Positions 43,495 to 55,280 of a stretch of 64,000 nt of DNA are shown here, one piece after another. The DNA comes from Akebia trifoliata (Eukaryota > Streptophyta > Magnoliopsida > Ranunculales > Lardizabalaceae): assembly GCA_017979445.1 (NCBI GenBank), contig CM030715.1, forward strand, positions 29,733,090 through 29,797,089, given 5' to 3'. Position 1 is the first letter of the stretch, and every line of letters begins with the position of its first letter. Below the pieces are notes generated by a model. The model saw only the letters and a program-made list of their open reading frames with translations. It did not search any database and was not told the DNA's origin. Made by a program: the position numbers and the translations under genes.

Positions 43495-46400
43495 AATTTC
43501 CTTACTAACTTAATAAAGATTTTAAGTCTTATTTAGGGTCGTTTTGATTAAAAATGGATTGCCACACTAACAATCCTCTAAATTTCATTAAAAAAACACT
43601 GAAAATAAATTATTTGAAAAACAATTTTTTTTGGGTTCAATCCTAGGTTTTAAGAATGAATGACTACTGAATTTTCACCAAATTCCACGAGGATCATGTT
43701 TTTTGAATGTGACAAGGTCGTCCCAACGACCCTTTCTAAGGGTGAAATCCTTACTAACTTAGTAAGGCTAGACTCTTCTGATTTACGGTCTTGATATGAA
43801 ATCAAGAACAAATAACGTGTATTTTTATTACTAACTGTAAAATTCGGTTAGTTATAGTTTGTGTTAAACAGTGGTTTTAACTATGAGGGTCGGAAAAAGT
43901 TAAAAGTAAGGGTCGGTGGGGTCGATTCCTCGTTTTTGTTCCTTTATATCATGATGAATGACGAACAATACGTGAGTCACCTTTTAACAATTCAACAACA
44001 CAATCCTATAGATTTCATTAAAAAAAAGAAAAAAATTTATTTGAAAAACAATTTCTTTTGGGTTCAATCCAAGGTTTTAGGAATGAACGATTACTGAATT
44101 TCCACCAAATTCCAAAATTTTAAAATTAAAATTCAACAAGGATCATATTTTTTTTTAATGTAACAAGGTGGTCCCAACGACCCTTTCTAAGGGTGAAATC
44201 CTTACTAACTTAGTAAGGCTAGACTCTTCTGATTTACGGTCTTGACATGAAATCATGGACAGATAATGTGTATTTTTATTACTAATTGTAAAATTCGGTT
44301 AGTTACAGTTAGTGTTAAATGGTGATTTTAACTGTGAGGGTTGGAAAAAGTTAAAAGTAAGGGTTGGTGGGGTCGATCCTGCGTTTTTGATCCTCTGTAT
44401 CGCGATAAACGACACGTACCACTTGAGTCATCTTTTAATAATTCAACAACACAATCCTTTAGATTTCATTAAAAAAAAACTCAGAAAAAAAAATATTTGA
44501 AAAATAATTTCTTTTGGGTTCAATCCAAGGTTTTAAGAATAAACGACTATTGAATTTTCACCAAATTCCAAAATTTTAAAATTAAAATTCAATGAGGATT
44601 ATGTTTTTTTGAATGTAACAAGGTGTCCCAATGACCCTTTCTAAAGGTGAAATCCTTACTAACTTAGTAAGGCTAGACTCTTCTGGTTTACCGTCTTGAT
44701 ATGAAATCATGGACATATAACATGTATTTTTGTTACTAACTGTAAAATTCGGTTAATTACAATAAGTGTTAAACGGTGATTTTAACTGTGAGGGTTGGAA
44801 AAAGTTAAAAGTAAGGCTTGGTGGGTCGATCCCGTGTTTTTGATCCTCTGTATCGTGATGAACGACACGTAGCACGTGAGTCACCTTCTAACAATTCAAC
44901 AACACAATCCTCTAGATTTCATTAAAAAAACTTAGGAAAAAATTTATTTGAAAAACAATTTCTTTTGGGTTCAATCCAAGGTTTTAAGAATGAACGATTA
45001 CTGAATTTCCACCAAATTCCAAAATTTTAAAATTAAAATTCCACGAAGATCATGTTTTTTTGAATGTAACAAGGTGGTCCCAACGACCCTTTCTAAGGGT
45101 GAAATCCTTAATAACTTAGTAAGGCTAGACTCTTCTGATTTATGGTCTTGATAAGAAATCATGGACAGATAACATGTATTTTTATTACTAACTGTAAAAT
45201 TCGATTAGTTACAGTTAGTGTTAAACGGTGGTTTTAACAGTGAGGGTTGAAAAAAGTTAAAAGTAAGGGTCGGTGGTGTTGATCCCGCATTTTTGATCCT
45301 CTGTATCGTGATGAAAGACACGTAGTACGTGAGTCACCTTCTAACAATTCAACAACACAATCCTCTAGATTTCTTTAAAAAACTCAGAAAAAAAAATTAT
45401 TTGAAAAACAATTTCTTTGGGTTCAATCCAAGGTTTGAAGACTAAATGACTACTGAATTTCCACCAAATTCCAAAAACTTAAAATTAAAATTCAACGAAG
45501 ATCATGTTTTTTTCAATGTAACAAGGTGGTCCCAACGACCCTTTCTAAGGGTGAAATCCTTACTAACTTAGTAAGGTTAGACTCTTCTGATTTACGATTT
45601 TGATATGAAATCATGGACAGATAACGTATATTTTTATTACTAACTGTAAAATTCGGTTAATTACAGTTAGTGTTAAACGGTGGTTTTAACTATGAGGGTT
45701 GGAAAAAGTTAAAAGTAAGGGTCGGTGGGGTCGATCCCGCATTTTTTATCCTTTGTATTGCGATGAACGACATGCAACACGTGAGTCATCTTATAACACA
45801 ATTCAACAACCCAATCCTCTAGATTTCATTAAAAAAACTCAAAAAAAAAATTATTTGAAAAACAATTTCTTTTGGGTTCAATCCAAGGTTTTAAGAATGA
45901 ACGACTACTGAATTTCCACAATCTAAAATTTTAAAATTAAAATTCAATGAGAATCATGGTTTTGTTAATGTAACAAGGTGGTCCCAACAACCTTTTCTAA
46001 GGGTGAAATCCTTACTTAGTAAGGCTAGACTCTTCTGATTTACGGTCTTGATATGAAATCGTGGACAGATAACGTGTATTTTTATTATTAACTGAAAAAT
46101 TCGATTAGTTACAGTTAGTTTTAAACGATGGTTTTAACTGTATGGGTTGGAAAAAATTAAAAATAAGGGTCGATGGGGTCGATCCCGCGTTTTTGATCCT
46201 CTGTATCACGATGAACAATGCGCATCATGTGAGTCCCTTTCTAACAATTCAACAACACAATCCTTTAGATTTCATTAAAAAAACCCAGGAAAAAAATTAT
46301 TTAAAAAATAATTTCTTTTGAGTTCAATCCAAGGTTTTAAGAATAAACGACTACTGAATTTCCACAAAATTCTAAAATTTTAAAATTAAAATTCAACAAG

Positions 46401-46700
46401 GATCATGTTTTTTTTAATGTAATAAGGTAGTCCCAACGACCTTTTCTAGGGGTGAAATCCTTACTAATTAAGTAAGATTAGACTCTCCTGATTTATGATC
46501 TTGATATGAAATCATGGACAGATAATATGTATTTTTATTAATAATTGTAAAATTCGATTAGTTACAGTTAGTGTTAAATGGTGGTTTTAACTGTGAGGGT
46601 AGGAAAAAGTTAAAAGTAACGGTCGGTGGGGTCGATCCTGCGTTTTTAATCCTCCGTATCGCGATGAACGGGCGCATGCAGCACGTGAGTCACCTTCTTT
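43495..46700 (+). repeat. Tandem array of a ~452-bp unit, about 7 copies
   Basis: The anchor ggtgaaatcc occurs at 43741, 44192, 44646, 45098, 45550, 46002 and 46451 (spacings 451, 454, 452, 452, 452, 449). Every unit repeats the same order: ggtcccaacgaccctttc, cttactaacttagtaaggc, gactcttctgatttacgg, ggtgggtcgatccc-type sequence, acgtgagtcacctt, acaattcaacaacacaat and ttgggttcaatccaagg. Units differ by scattered substitutions and small indels. The first is partial and diverged; the last ends at gtgagtcaccttc. The open frames in it recur because of the repeat and are not proteins. Confidence 0.95.
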
Positions 46701-49700
46701 ATTTAATGTTAAGTCAATTGAAAATGAACACGTGTCCATCACTTTAAATGTTTTCGCATGACGTATGGGCCCATTCTTCTCACCTAGAAAAGGCCCTCGC
46801 GGACGAAACGCTCTTTGGCACATGGGTTGCCTCAGGGAACTGGCATGGAGGACAACTCACGTCATTTTCGACGCTCGTGCATTCAATTGGTTTACTCCGC
46901 GTGGCATTCTTCCATTGGTTGAACACCCTTTATTCTAAGATCTTGTTTGGCTTAGTTTAAGAGAACTTTTAAGAAAGTAAGTAAACCTTTTAATAAACAA
47001 GTCTTTAATTAGGTACCCACTTCTTAAGAGTGTTATTTAATGTTTGTTAATAGTATGGGGAGTATGGGTAAGTGTTCCACTTTTAAGTCAACAATCTGGG
47101 ACAATCAGACGGTTGGTGATCATTGAATCTGCATGATTTATCATGAAATCTGTTAAATTATTAATTGATGTGTCAACAAAATTAGTTTACTTCTATACCA
47201 CAAATTTAGCTAAGTAGACTTGCTTCATATTACGAGGGAATTCGTAAGTTGGCATAGTGTTTTAATAAAAAATTAATAATGCTGAAGTGATCTCAGGCTG
47301 GAATCTCATATCCCACTTCTTGGCGTGAAAGAGTATGGGAATCATAGATTCCTTTCATTGAGATGCGAGTGAAAAAGCATGTACGGCTCCTATCCATTTT
47401 CACATCCAAAAGTACAATATGAGGTTCCAACTTGAGGTCACTTCAGCACGACTCATAAAAGTTACCTGCTATGGATAGGTTGTCAATAAGGAGGTTGGTT
47501 GTACCTTAGACCAAGAATATTGGGCCTAAGTCTTTTAACCCAAATCCAGTCCTAAAAGGCCTAGCAGAGCTTGAATTGATTTTCGGGTTTTATAAAATAA
47601 ATACATTAATTAAATTCATGCAATTTCCGAAATCAGTTGGAGTCGTATGATATTACTCTCATCAAAATAAGAGTCCGGTCTCCATCTTATTTGAAAAATC
47701 AGATGAGTAAACTTAGTATATTGCCATTTTTTTTTTTTGGTTATAAATCATTCATCCAAGTATTCATATTACATTTTAATTATTTTTGAGCTCTATAAAA
47801 AATTAATCAATAAATAAAAACTTAAATTCATACATTTTAAAAATTATTTGGAGTTGTTTGATATTTGCTTTTTCATCTTTTTGATGACAAAGATTCCGAA
47901 CCGTAAGCTCGTTTAGCAGGGGCGAGGCAACTAGCCTCTTAAAGCACCATATCTTGTACAAATCCCCCAGGTACATGCAATTCACCCCCACAAACCACAC
48001 ATACTAAATAAGCAAGGAGAGGGAAGTTTTGATCACGACACCCATAGATGAGAGTGAACTTAAATTTTATAATGTATTTTAGCTTTTTTTTTGTTATAAA
48101 AATCATATTATGTACATATAAAACATACTAGTAAGCTGAGACGTGCCTTGCTAAACCCTAGTCCAGCCCAAATTGACACCATGAGTCAAGTATGACAATT
48201 TCAAGTTGTATCAAATTCCAAACCTCCTAGTTCAATATTTAAATTGGTTTAACAAGATAAAAACCGACAAATATTGCATTTTACAAGTGAGTTTAAATAC
48301 ACTTATCATATAAAAAATATAATTCTTTAACAAGAATTTTTTATTATTTTTTTGAAAAAAAAAAAAATAAATATAAATACATCTCAAAAGCCTCTATTTG
48401 ATAAGAATCTAACTAATTACACGAGGGACCAATTTAGTTAAATATCATATTTTGAGAGTTCATTTACAATAAGGGTATCTCATATCAATTACAATTAACG
48501 AACCAATTAACATTGTCCAGTTAACTGGTCTAGGCAAACTCATGTCTGTTCAATCTTAACTTGGCACTTTGATTGGGCCTTTTTGTTGTGGGCCGGGCTA
48601 AGGACCTTTACTTGAATCTAAGCCTTTTGTTGTAGGCCTATGAAATTTTATTGTGTTTGTTGATGGGTTAGGCCTATAAAGTTTCATATTAAACAAGTAA
48701 GAAATCCTTAACAAAATGGACAGCACATTTGTTACCTTCAGAACGATCTAGAGTTTATGATCCAAAATTAACTGTTCTTTCTTACTTCATCATCCACCTT
48801 TATCCAAGAATGAATATTTTTTTCATCTAAGTTTGACCATAATGAATTAAATAAAGTATTACTGCTTTTTTAACATGTAAAGAGCTATAATAAACTGAGA
48901 TAAGGGAACAAAATTACACTAGTCTTGCACAAATCAATTTGTGAGAAGATAAATATTGCCATGGTGGAGATAAACTGAGCTCCAATTCAACAGAACTCAT
49001 GCTTTCACCTTGTAACTGATTGACCGAGCTCTGATTCAACAAACAGAAAATGATTTGTATCAGAAATCAATATAAAACGAATCAAAACTTAATTATCTAA
49101 ATTTAGAAGAAAGAGAGATGATTGTATCTGTGCATACCCTCGTCTCTTTATGGTATGATTTGAAAATAAGTGAGACAAGAAAGATGGACTTTTAACATAA
49201 AAATGCACCCACAATTTCCTTTCAAGTAGAGAGAAATATGTTTACATGAGCTTATGTGATGAAATGTGTGTTTATATAAGGAAATTCGAACATAGCTCAT
49301 TGTCCATATATAGAATGAAACATACAAATGGGGTCCAACTTCAGACACAAAACACAAAGTATGTAATGTCAATTCCATCTGGGAAAATGGCAATTCTGTC
49401 ACTATATTCTTAAATGGGTTTTGTTAACATGTGCCCTAAGGGCACGTGTTAAGGTGCATTAAATACACCTTAACAAAGATTTAATTTTTGATGCGTCTGC
49501 ACTAGGACATCTCTTAATAAAGATTTGAAGTATATAGTAGAAATGTGTTATCAAGCTGTGTTAAGAAAGAAAAGTGATATAAAGTAAGATGTTTTAATGA
49601 TTTTCAAGCTTATAAGGAATAAAGTAATATCTATATTTGTAGTACAATCTTCATATTTGTCTCTACATTTTTTTTAATGAATAAAAAAGAAGTAAGCAAT

Positions 49701-50427
49701 AATATGAAATCAAGTAGAAACCATGACTAAGGCATATAAGTGGACACACAAAAAATCTATTAGATACTAGATTTGCTGTTAAATTTTTTAAAACTAATTA
49801 AATTTAATTTATTAAAGAGGGACCATAAATCGCACAACTTGATATTTTTCTTTTTCTACTAAAAAAGTACTTGCATAGATACCAGATCTTTCATTAGATT
49901 TTGAAAGTTTAGAATTTGTTATTTGCTATATAGTTTTGTATGTGATGTTTTACATAGAAACATAAAAAATAAAACATAAAAAAGAATTCTATAGCAAAAA
50001 CTCCAGGTAATGGTGAATGAAAGTTTAAGTAGTAACCATGGTTGTGATCATAACGAAGAAAAGACATACATAGTCGTTAAAGTATACTCCAGCACATCTA
50101 GGCATAAATTTTCCCAAACATTGCTAATATGATTAGAAGAAACAAAAGTAGTTTGCAAGACGTGATGTTGTTACTTTCCACAGAATGGCTGAAACTTGCA
50201 CATTTGAAAATTTGAAGGACTTCTTATGTAAATGAAACAAAAACTGAAAGTATATATTCAATTGATGAATTGAAAATTGCAAGCAATCACTTCACCGTGT
50301 ATTGACTTTTACAACAAAAAATACACAACTAAGTATAAGGTAACCTTTTGATGGAGTGTTCATACTTGAGAATGATGCCAATAACCATTAGTGGTCCGTC
50401 AAATGCTCAGTTTATTTCTTTCAACCA
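46701..50427. other. Gene-poor intergenic stretch
   Basis: I see only a foldback at 47281-47447 and a small hairpin at about 49430-49485 (gtgccctaagggcac; taaggtgcattaaatacacctta). The rest is AT-rich with no recognisable gene. Confidence 0.6.
47281..47447. mobile_element. Foldback element with gctgaagtga ends
   Basis: The ends gctgaagtga and tcacttcagc are exact inverses; inner parts such as ggaatctcatat and atatgaggttcc pair as well. Non-coding, MITE-like. Confidence 0.7.
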
Positions 50428-50710
50428 TTGGGAAACTCATGTGCCTGCAGGAACCAAATAGCTGAAGTTGGTTTCAAGAGACAAGCGCAAAACCAAAGTT
50501 GTGGCTCACATAAGCAAAAGAAATCAATCGGTTTCCTAATGGACAACTCAAAGCCATCAGACTTTAAACATTTAGACTTGAAAATAACTGTGGAATCTAT
50601 TAACATGCATATTGCGGCTTCAGGACCACATCTTTACAGAGAAGACACAGAAGCCGAGACTGTGCCCGGCTCACAAGAGATAAAAGTCTTCTAACCATTT
50701 TCTCCTTTTT

Positions 50711-50807
50711 GAAGGGGCTGTGTGGCCTTGGTGAGGTGGTAAACTGTGGTAATACTACAGACCTGGGCTCAAATCCTTGCCTTCATACTTACACCAATAA
50801 AAAAAAC
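50711..50807 (+). mobile_element. SINE family 1, well-preserved copy
   Basis: A 97-bp element has an A-box-like tggtgaggtgg and a B-box-like gggctcaaatcc and ends cttacaccaataaaaaaaa. The exact 12-bp duplication TTTCTCCTTTTT flanks it (50699-50710 and 50808-50819). It is the best reference copy of this family here. Confidence 0.8.
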
Positions 50808-51177
50808 TTTCTCCTTTTTAATTATTGGAACCCCAAGGGATTCGTTTGTGAGAATAATTTCACCTAACTACAAACCTAACAATTCTGATTCTTTCTCTTC
50901 TTAATACAAATGTTATTGTCAAACAGAAAACGGAAACAGTTCTATAATGTGATAGTAATAAATATATTACAAACAATATGATAAGGAAATCTTCACCAGC
51001 ACATGACTTAATAGATGCATCAAATCATTTTTCGGATCCACTCTAACAAATTAAGATCAGTAATTGACTGGAATGATCATGACAAGATTCCCTTCACTTA
51101 GCTCCATCTCGGCCATTGGAATCCGGTGCTATCACTTCTATTTTATTGGTTTTGCTTTTTGAAATATATGCCCCCGA

Positions 51178-51270
51178 AGGTGTCACCTGGGTGAGGTGGT
51201 TAAGCCTGTGCATGTGATAATACCACAGACCAGATATCAAAACCCCTCCACTATATGCAAAGGTAACACA
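51178..51270 (+). mobile_element. SINE family 1, partial copy
   Basis: The head gaaggtgtcacctgggtg and A-box-like gggtgaggtgg are clear. The body continues gataataccacagaccagat, matching the copy at 50711, but the tail is diverged and no target duplication was found. Confidence 0.6.
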
Positions 51271-51489
51271 ACAGAGGTCATCGAAAGGACCACAGACAAC
51301 CCACCAAAGAACAAAAGCCAGGATCTTTCAGAAAATGGATTCCTATCTGAAGAGCACATAACCGTATGTGCTCATGCTAACCCATCAATTTGGGATCCAA
51401 TTCGGGATTTTCTTAATTCCTACAAAGCGAGAAGAGTAATTGATCAGATTCGTGGGTGTTCCTACGAAGAAGCACTTATGGTACCATAG

Positions 51490-52931
51490 CTCATGCCTAA
51501 TTTGCTACATCCTAATTTCTTTATGAAAATAGAAGAATGATAAGTGTTTTCAAAAGGATGTCTCTTCAAAGCCGGTGCTCCTCTAAAATAGAATATTATT
51601 GTACAAATAGACTTTCATCTTGGGTGACTTTTAGAGGTTCTCATTTTACCAGTTGGCTCTAGGTCTGAAGCCTTTGTAAGTTGTTTCTCATTTGACTACC
51701 CCTCTTCTTGTTCCTTGGGATTTTCATGCCCGTCATTTACATAATTTCTTTTTTAGTTTAATTGGAACACACATAATCTCTTTTTGACTTATACATATAG
51801 TGCTGAATAAAGACTTTATCTTCTAACATTGTATTACCTACCAAAAAATATAGTATTGTATTTTATGTTATATCCATTGTAGTCTGATCCCATTTACTTG
51901 ACACTGAATTTGCCAATAGAACCAGTGAAGCATTCCGATATGGCAACAAAAATCCCCTCCAACTTTATTGTCTTTCCTCTTCTACCCCCCTTAACCCCAA
52001 AGAGGATGTATGTGTTAATAGCCACAGGCAAACTCTAGTATAATATAAAATGAGAAATATTACATTGTCTTGATACTACCACATGTATGGTACTAGCCAG
52101 TCTTATTAACCTAGAGTCTGGACCGCCTGATCAATCAACATAACTTGAGAGGATCTCCTTGACCAAAAAGTAAATCAGAAATTACCTTTTCTCTATGATC
52201 TTTCCCATGCATTTCTCGTTATCCAAAGAGAATTTGATTGATTGGATGGTTGGGACATTTCGAAGGGGCTGGATTTTGATAACAAAAATCTTCTAAATAT
52301 TCCCATAATTTGGAGAACTTAGACTAAGAACAATATTACTGCCCAAAGTTTGTGAGTTATGTATTACCAGAAGTATACTATGGGGTCAACCCCATGAGTC
52401 TTCCCTACAGAATAAAGTCTATAATTAAGAAGAGATTGAACAAGTGTTTGGTAGTCTCAATTCTTCAAATCACTGTGCTTATCATAGTACAATGGTGCAT
52501 ACTTTCATCGTTCCTAATCTATCTAATCATGGGGCCTCATGTAAGCATGGTTTTAAATCTTGGTATTCTGTCTTGTCTTGTTCCCAACAATACCGAATTA
52601 ACACTCCCGAATCATCTCGTCTCACACAAGATAAACCATTTAACTTGATTTACAGTTATTTATTAACCTATAGTTATATACAAATAACTATATTTTTTTT
52701 ATAAACTAAGGCGGATTAGAAGATACTGTCCTAACAAATCTTCAAGAACTTGTACTGTGGAGGCTCATGCTATCGAAGCCAAGTTTGGTAAATTTAAAGA
52801 ACAATTTTTTTTCTCAAACGAACCAAGACAGCTCCGATTAATCGAATGGAATACTTCACAGAAGAAAGAAGCTCGATCTCGATGAAATCATAGTAGGAGA
52901 AGCAGACACTCACACTAAAAAACAAAAAATA
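51490..52931. other. Intergenic region downstream of the NFD6-like gene
   Basis: No gene or element recognised. It should contain the 3' UTR of the minus-strand NFD6-like gene and possibly extra 3' exons, since this family is often alternatively spliced at the 3' end (recalled, not seen here). Confidence 0.5.
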
Positions 52932-53348
52932 TTAGAGTCCTGGAGAGGTACAGTAGAGGCTACCCTGTGAGAGCGCGCGACAACTCCTTGAGGTTGAACT
53001 TAGGCATGAATTCAGACTCGCTATGGCTACAGCGCTATGGAGAGGCAATAGAGACTGCACGCATCCAAGTTCGACTGGAGATCTGTTAAACAAGACATAT
53101 TAGATATCAAAAAGGGCAAATTCAAACTGATTTCAGGTCCAATAAAAAAATTAGGGTTTTCGATTGGGTGACCTAGTTGTAAAGGGGGAGCAACGACGGA
53201 GAGGAGCTGTGGAGGTGGATTTGCTAGAAAGAGGGACTCTTGAAGTTGTACATCCGTCGAGAGAAGATGTTCGAACTTTCGATTTAATGGCGGATTTAAA
53301 GGATTGCAGACCTGTTTTGTTGATGAATCTGTTACAGGATGAAGCCAT
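52932..53348 (-). CDS. NFD6: NFD6-like protein (NUCLEAR FUSION DEFECTIVE 6 family)
   Basis: Exon 1 is 53348-53173 and exon 2 is 53082-52932 on the minus strand; the donor is ACTAG|gtcacc and the acceptor ttaacag|ATCTCC, with a 90-bp intron. The 108-aa product begins MASSCNRFINKTGLQSFKSA, continues STAPLRRCSPFTTRSP-VELG across the junction, then VQSLLPLHSAVAIASL, SCLSSTSRSCRALSQG and a final YCTSPGL. This Ser/Arg-rich, targeting-like N-terminus plus the VQSLLPLHSA block is characteristic of small plant NFD6-like proteins. The Arabidopsis member is mitochondrial and needed for polar nuclear fusion in the embryo sac. An ATG 18 codons upstream is in frame, but family starts resemble MAS. The biochemical function is unknown. 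Confidence 0.85.
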
Positions 53349-53553
53349 GAGAGAGAGAGAGAGAGAGGATTTAGGGTTTAAGGTTTGGGGTGCAATTTGC
53401 AAATCCCAAACTAGTCAAAATTTTACAACAGGCTTCGTGCGCTTGTTTCAAATCTCGAGTTTACCACGTCTCGTCCCGTTAATGGAGGGGACCGCGTTGT
53501 CTCGGACGAGTCCAGTACTAGATAAACCATCAACACGGTTAACAATTGAGTCG

Positions 53554-53703
53554 TGATTTCCTGACTCGATTTTTTTCACTCGACTGCCGTGGCAAGGGCA
53601 TAGAACCATAGATAGTTTTCTTCGGAATATAAGGAAAAAAATGTACAATCCTGTGTCCCTGCCACATAAGCCGAATAAAAAAAATCAAGTTAGAAAATCA
53701 TTA
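53554..53703. mobile_element. Foldback element, family A, copy 5
   Basis: Arms tgactcgatttttttc and aaaaaaaatcaagtta, then gccgtggcaagggcatag pairing with gtgtccctgccacataagc. It lies about 200 bp upstream of the NFD6-like start codon, in its likely promoter. Confidence 0.75.
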
Positions 53704-53761
53704 GTCTTAACAATCACTAATCGATATATAATATATAATATATAACTAATGATAAATCAAT

Positions 53762-53907
53762 ATGGCAAAATATTTGTTGTCTATACATGGTTGATGTCGT
53801 GAGGGCACAGAATCATTGATTTTTTTTCTTGGTATATTAAAGGAAAGAAACCATGTTTATGTGCCCTTGTCATGTCAATTGCATACAAACAACATATGTT
53901 TTGCCGT
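53762..53907. mobile_element. Foldback element, family A, copy 6
   Basis: Arms atggcaaaatatttgttgt and acaacatatgttttgccgt, with an inner pair gttgatgtcgtgagggcac and gtgcccttgtcatgtcaat. Centre ttggtatattaaaggaaag is more diverged than in other copies. Confidence 0.7.
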
Positions 53908-54755
53908 GTTGATTTATCACGATTCTTAATATATATCAATTGGAGTTTGCCCATACATACAACACAAACATCCTCTCTCTGATTAAGGAGATACAAATGT
54001 AAAAAATAAAGTTGAAGGGATATTATTGAAATTTTTTAAGATTAAAGGGGTAAAAGATGAAAAATAATAAAGTAGATTAAAAAAGAAATATAAGAAAATT
54101 ATAATGGATTAAGTGTAAAGAAAATAAAGAGTCTCATAAAATTATAGTTCGATAGGAGGGTTAAAGGGGTAAAATATGATAAATAATAAAATAGGTTAAA
54201 AATAAGTAAAAGAGAAAATATTGTAAAATTAAAAAAACGTAAAAAGTAAAAGAAATAAAGTGAATTTCATAAAACTAAAACTTGATGAGAGATTTATCCA
54301 CAAACACACAAATTTGAGTTCTATCATTGTTATTAAAAACATTTGAGGTTAAGAGGTTAAAAAAACATGGGTTAAAGAGAAAATATAACAAATTAGAGAG
54401 AATGAAGATGAAAGACAAAAAAATGTGTATGTCGATGAGACATTTATCCACTCAAAAAACTGTAGTTGAGGGGACATTTATCCCCAACTCAAAAAACACA
54501 AGCAATTCAATTTTGTTTTATTATATAGATATTTGAATAATTATAAAATAAAAAAACCTATAAAATAAGATAGATTAAAATATGCTTAGTTGTAAGATCA
54601 TATTTTTATTTAGATAATAAATATTTAATTATAAAAATATAATTATTTTAATTGGATTAAAAAAAAAAAAATACTGAATCAACACGGCTCTGTGATTCTG
54701 TGCATATAGTATGTCAGTTGAGTGTTTTTATTTTTTTTTGGTCATGCTAGAGTGA

Positions 54756-54898
54756 CCTCAAGATTGACATTCACTTTAACAACCTGAAGGTGTGCACAGA
54801 ACCATAGTTGTTTTCCACTCATATATCAATGAAAATAATCTATGACTCCATCCACACATCCACATCAGCAAAGTGAGAATCGATGTCGATATTGAGTA
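54756..54898. mobile_element. Foldback element, family A, copy 7
   Basis: Arms tcaagattgacattcactt and aagtgagaatcgatgtcg pair imperfectly; the inner part carries the family's gtgcacagaaccatag and ctatgactccatccacac. It is an older, more diverged copy. Confidence 0.6.
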
Positions 54899-55280
54899 TC
54901 TGTGTTTTGAGTCAAGTTAGAATGGCTCAATATTTATTGCTTGCAAATTGTAATGTTATGGCCTTGCTTTATACTTTGATCGGCAAAAGTCATAAAATAG
55001 CATAAAAACAAAAGATTGCAGTGTCTGATACTTTGTTGACTCTTTGCAAACCTTCACATGCTTGTCGATGCATAATTAGTTCTTCTCCATCCACTATAAC
55101 ACACTCAACATATCTATCTCCCACATTTTTTTCTTAAGAATCCCCACAAAACTTTCTCAGACACAATGCAAAAATAAATAAAAAACTTTGAATTTTTTTA
55201 TAATTCAATCATGAACAAATACATGGCACCATACATGAAAACTAAATTTTCTCAATCATATGCAAATACATGTACCCATG

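Larger units (their letters stand above)
50428..51489 (+). other. Unexplained exon-like open frames around two SINEs
   Basis: Two open frames (50428-50694, 88 codons; 51196-51489, 97 codons) have balanced, protein-like composition unlike the AT-rich surroundings. The second ends IWDPIRDFLNSYKARRVID and IRGCSYEEALMV. SINEs lie next to both. I do not recognise a family and cannot join them with splice sites. They could be pieces of a decayed gene or chance. Confidence 0.25.
53349..55280. other. Intergenic region between the NFD6-like and WAKL genes
   Basis: It holds three foldback elements (53554, 53762, 54756) and a very AT-rich block at about 54030-54470 with a decayed tandem repeat of roughly 118-bp period (motifs such as ggggtaaaa(g/t)atga and aataataaa(g/a)tag). 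No gene is supported. Confidence 0.6.

Noticed and set aside
43861..45911. Recurring 60-78-codon open frames
   Set aside because: They repeat only because the 452-bp unit repeats. Frames differ between units through indels, so there is no selection for a protein.
43495..46700. CRISPR-like or ribosomal spacer array
   Set aside because: Units are ~452 bp without short identical repeats and unique spacers, and no rRNA gene is adjacent.
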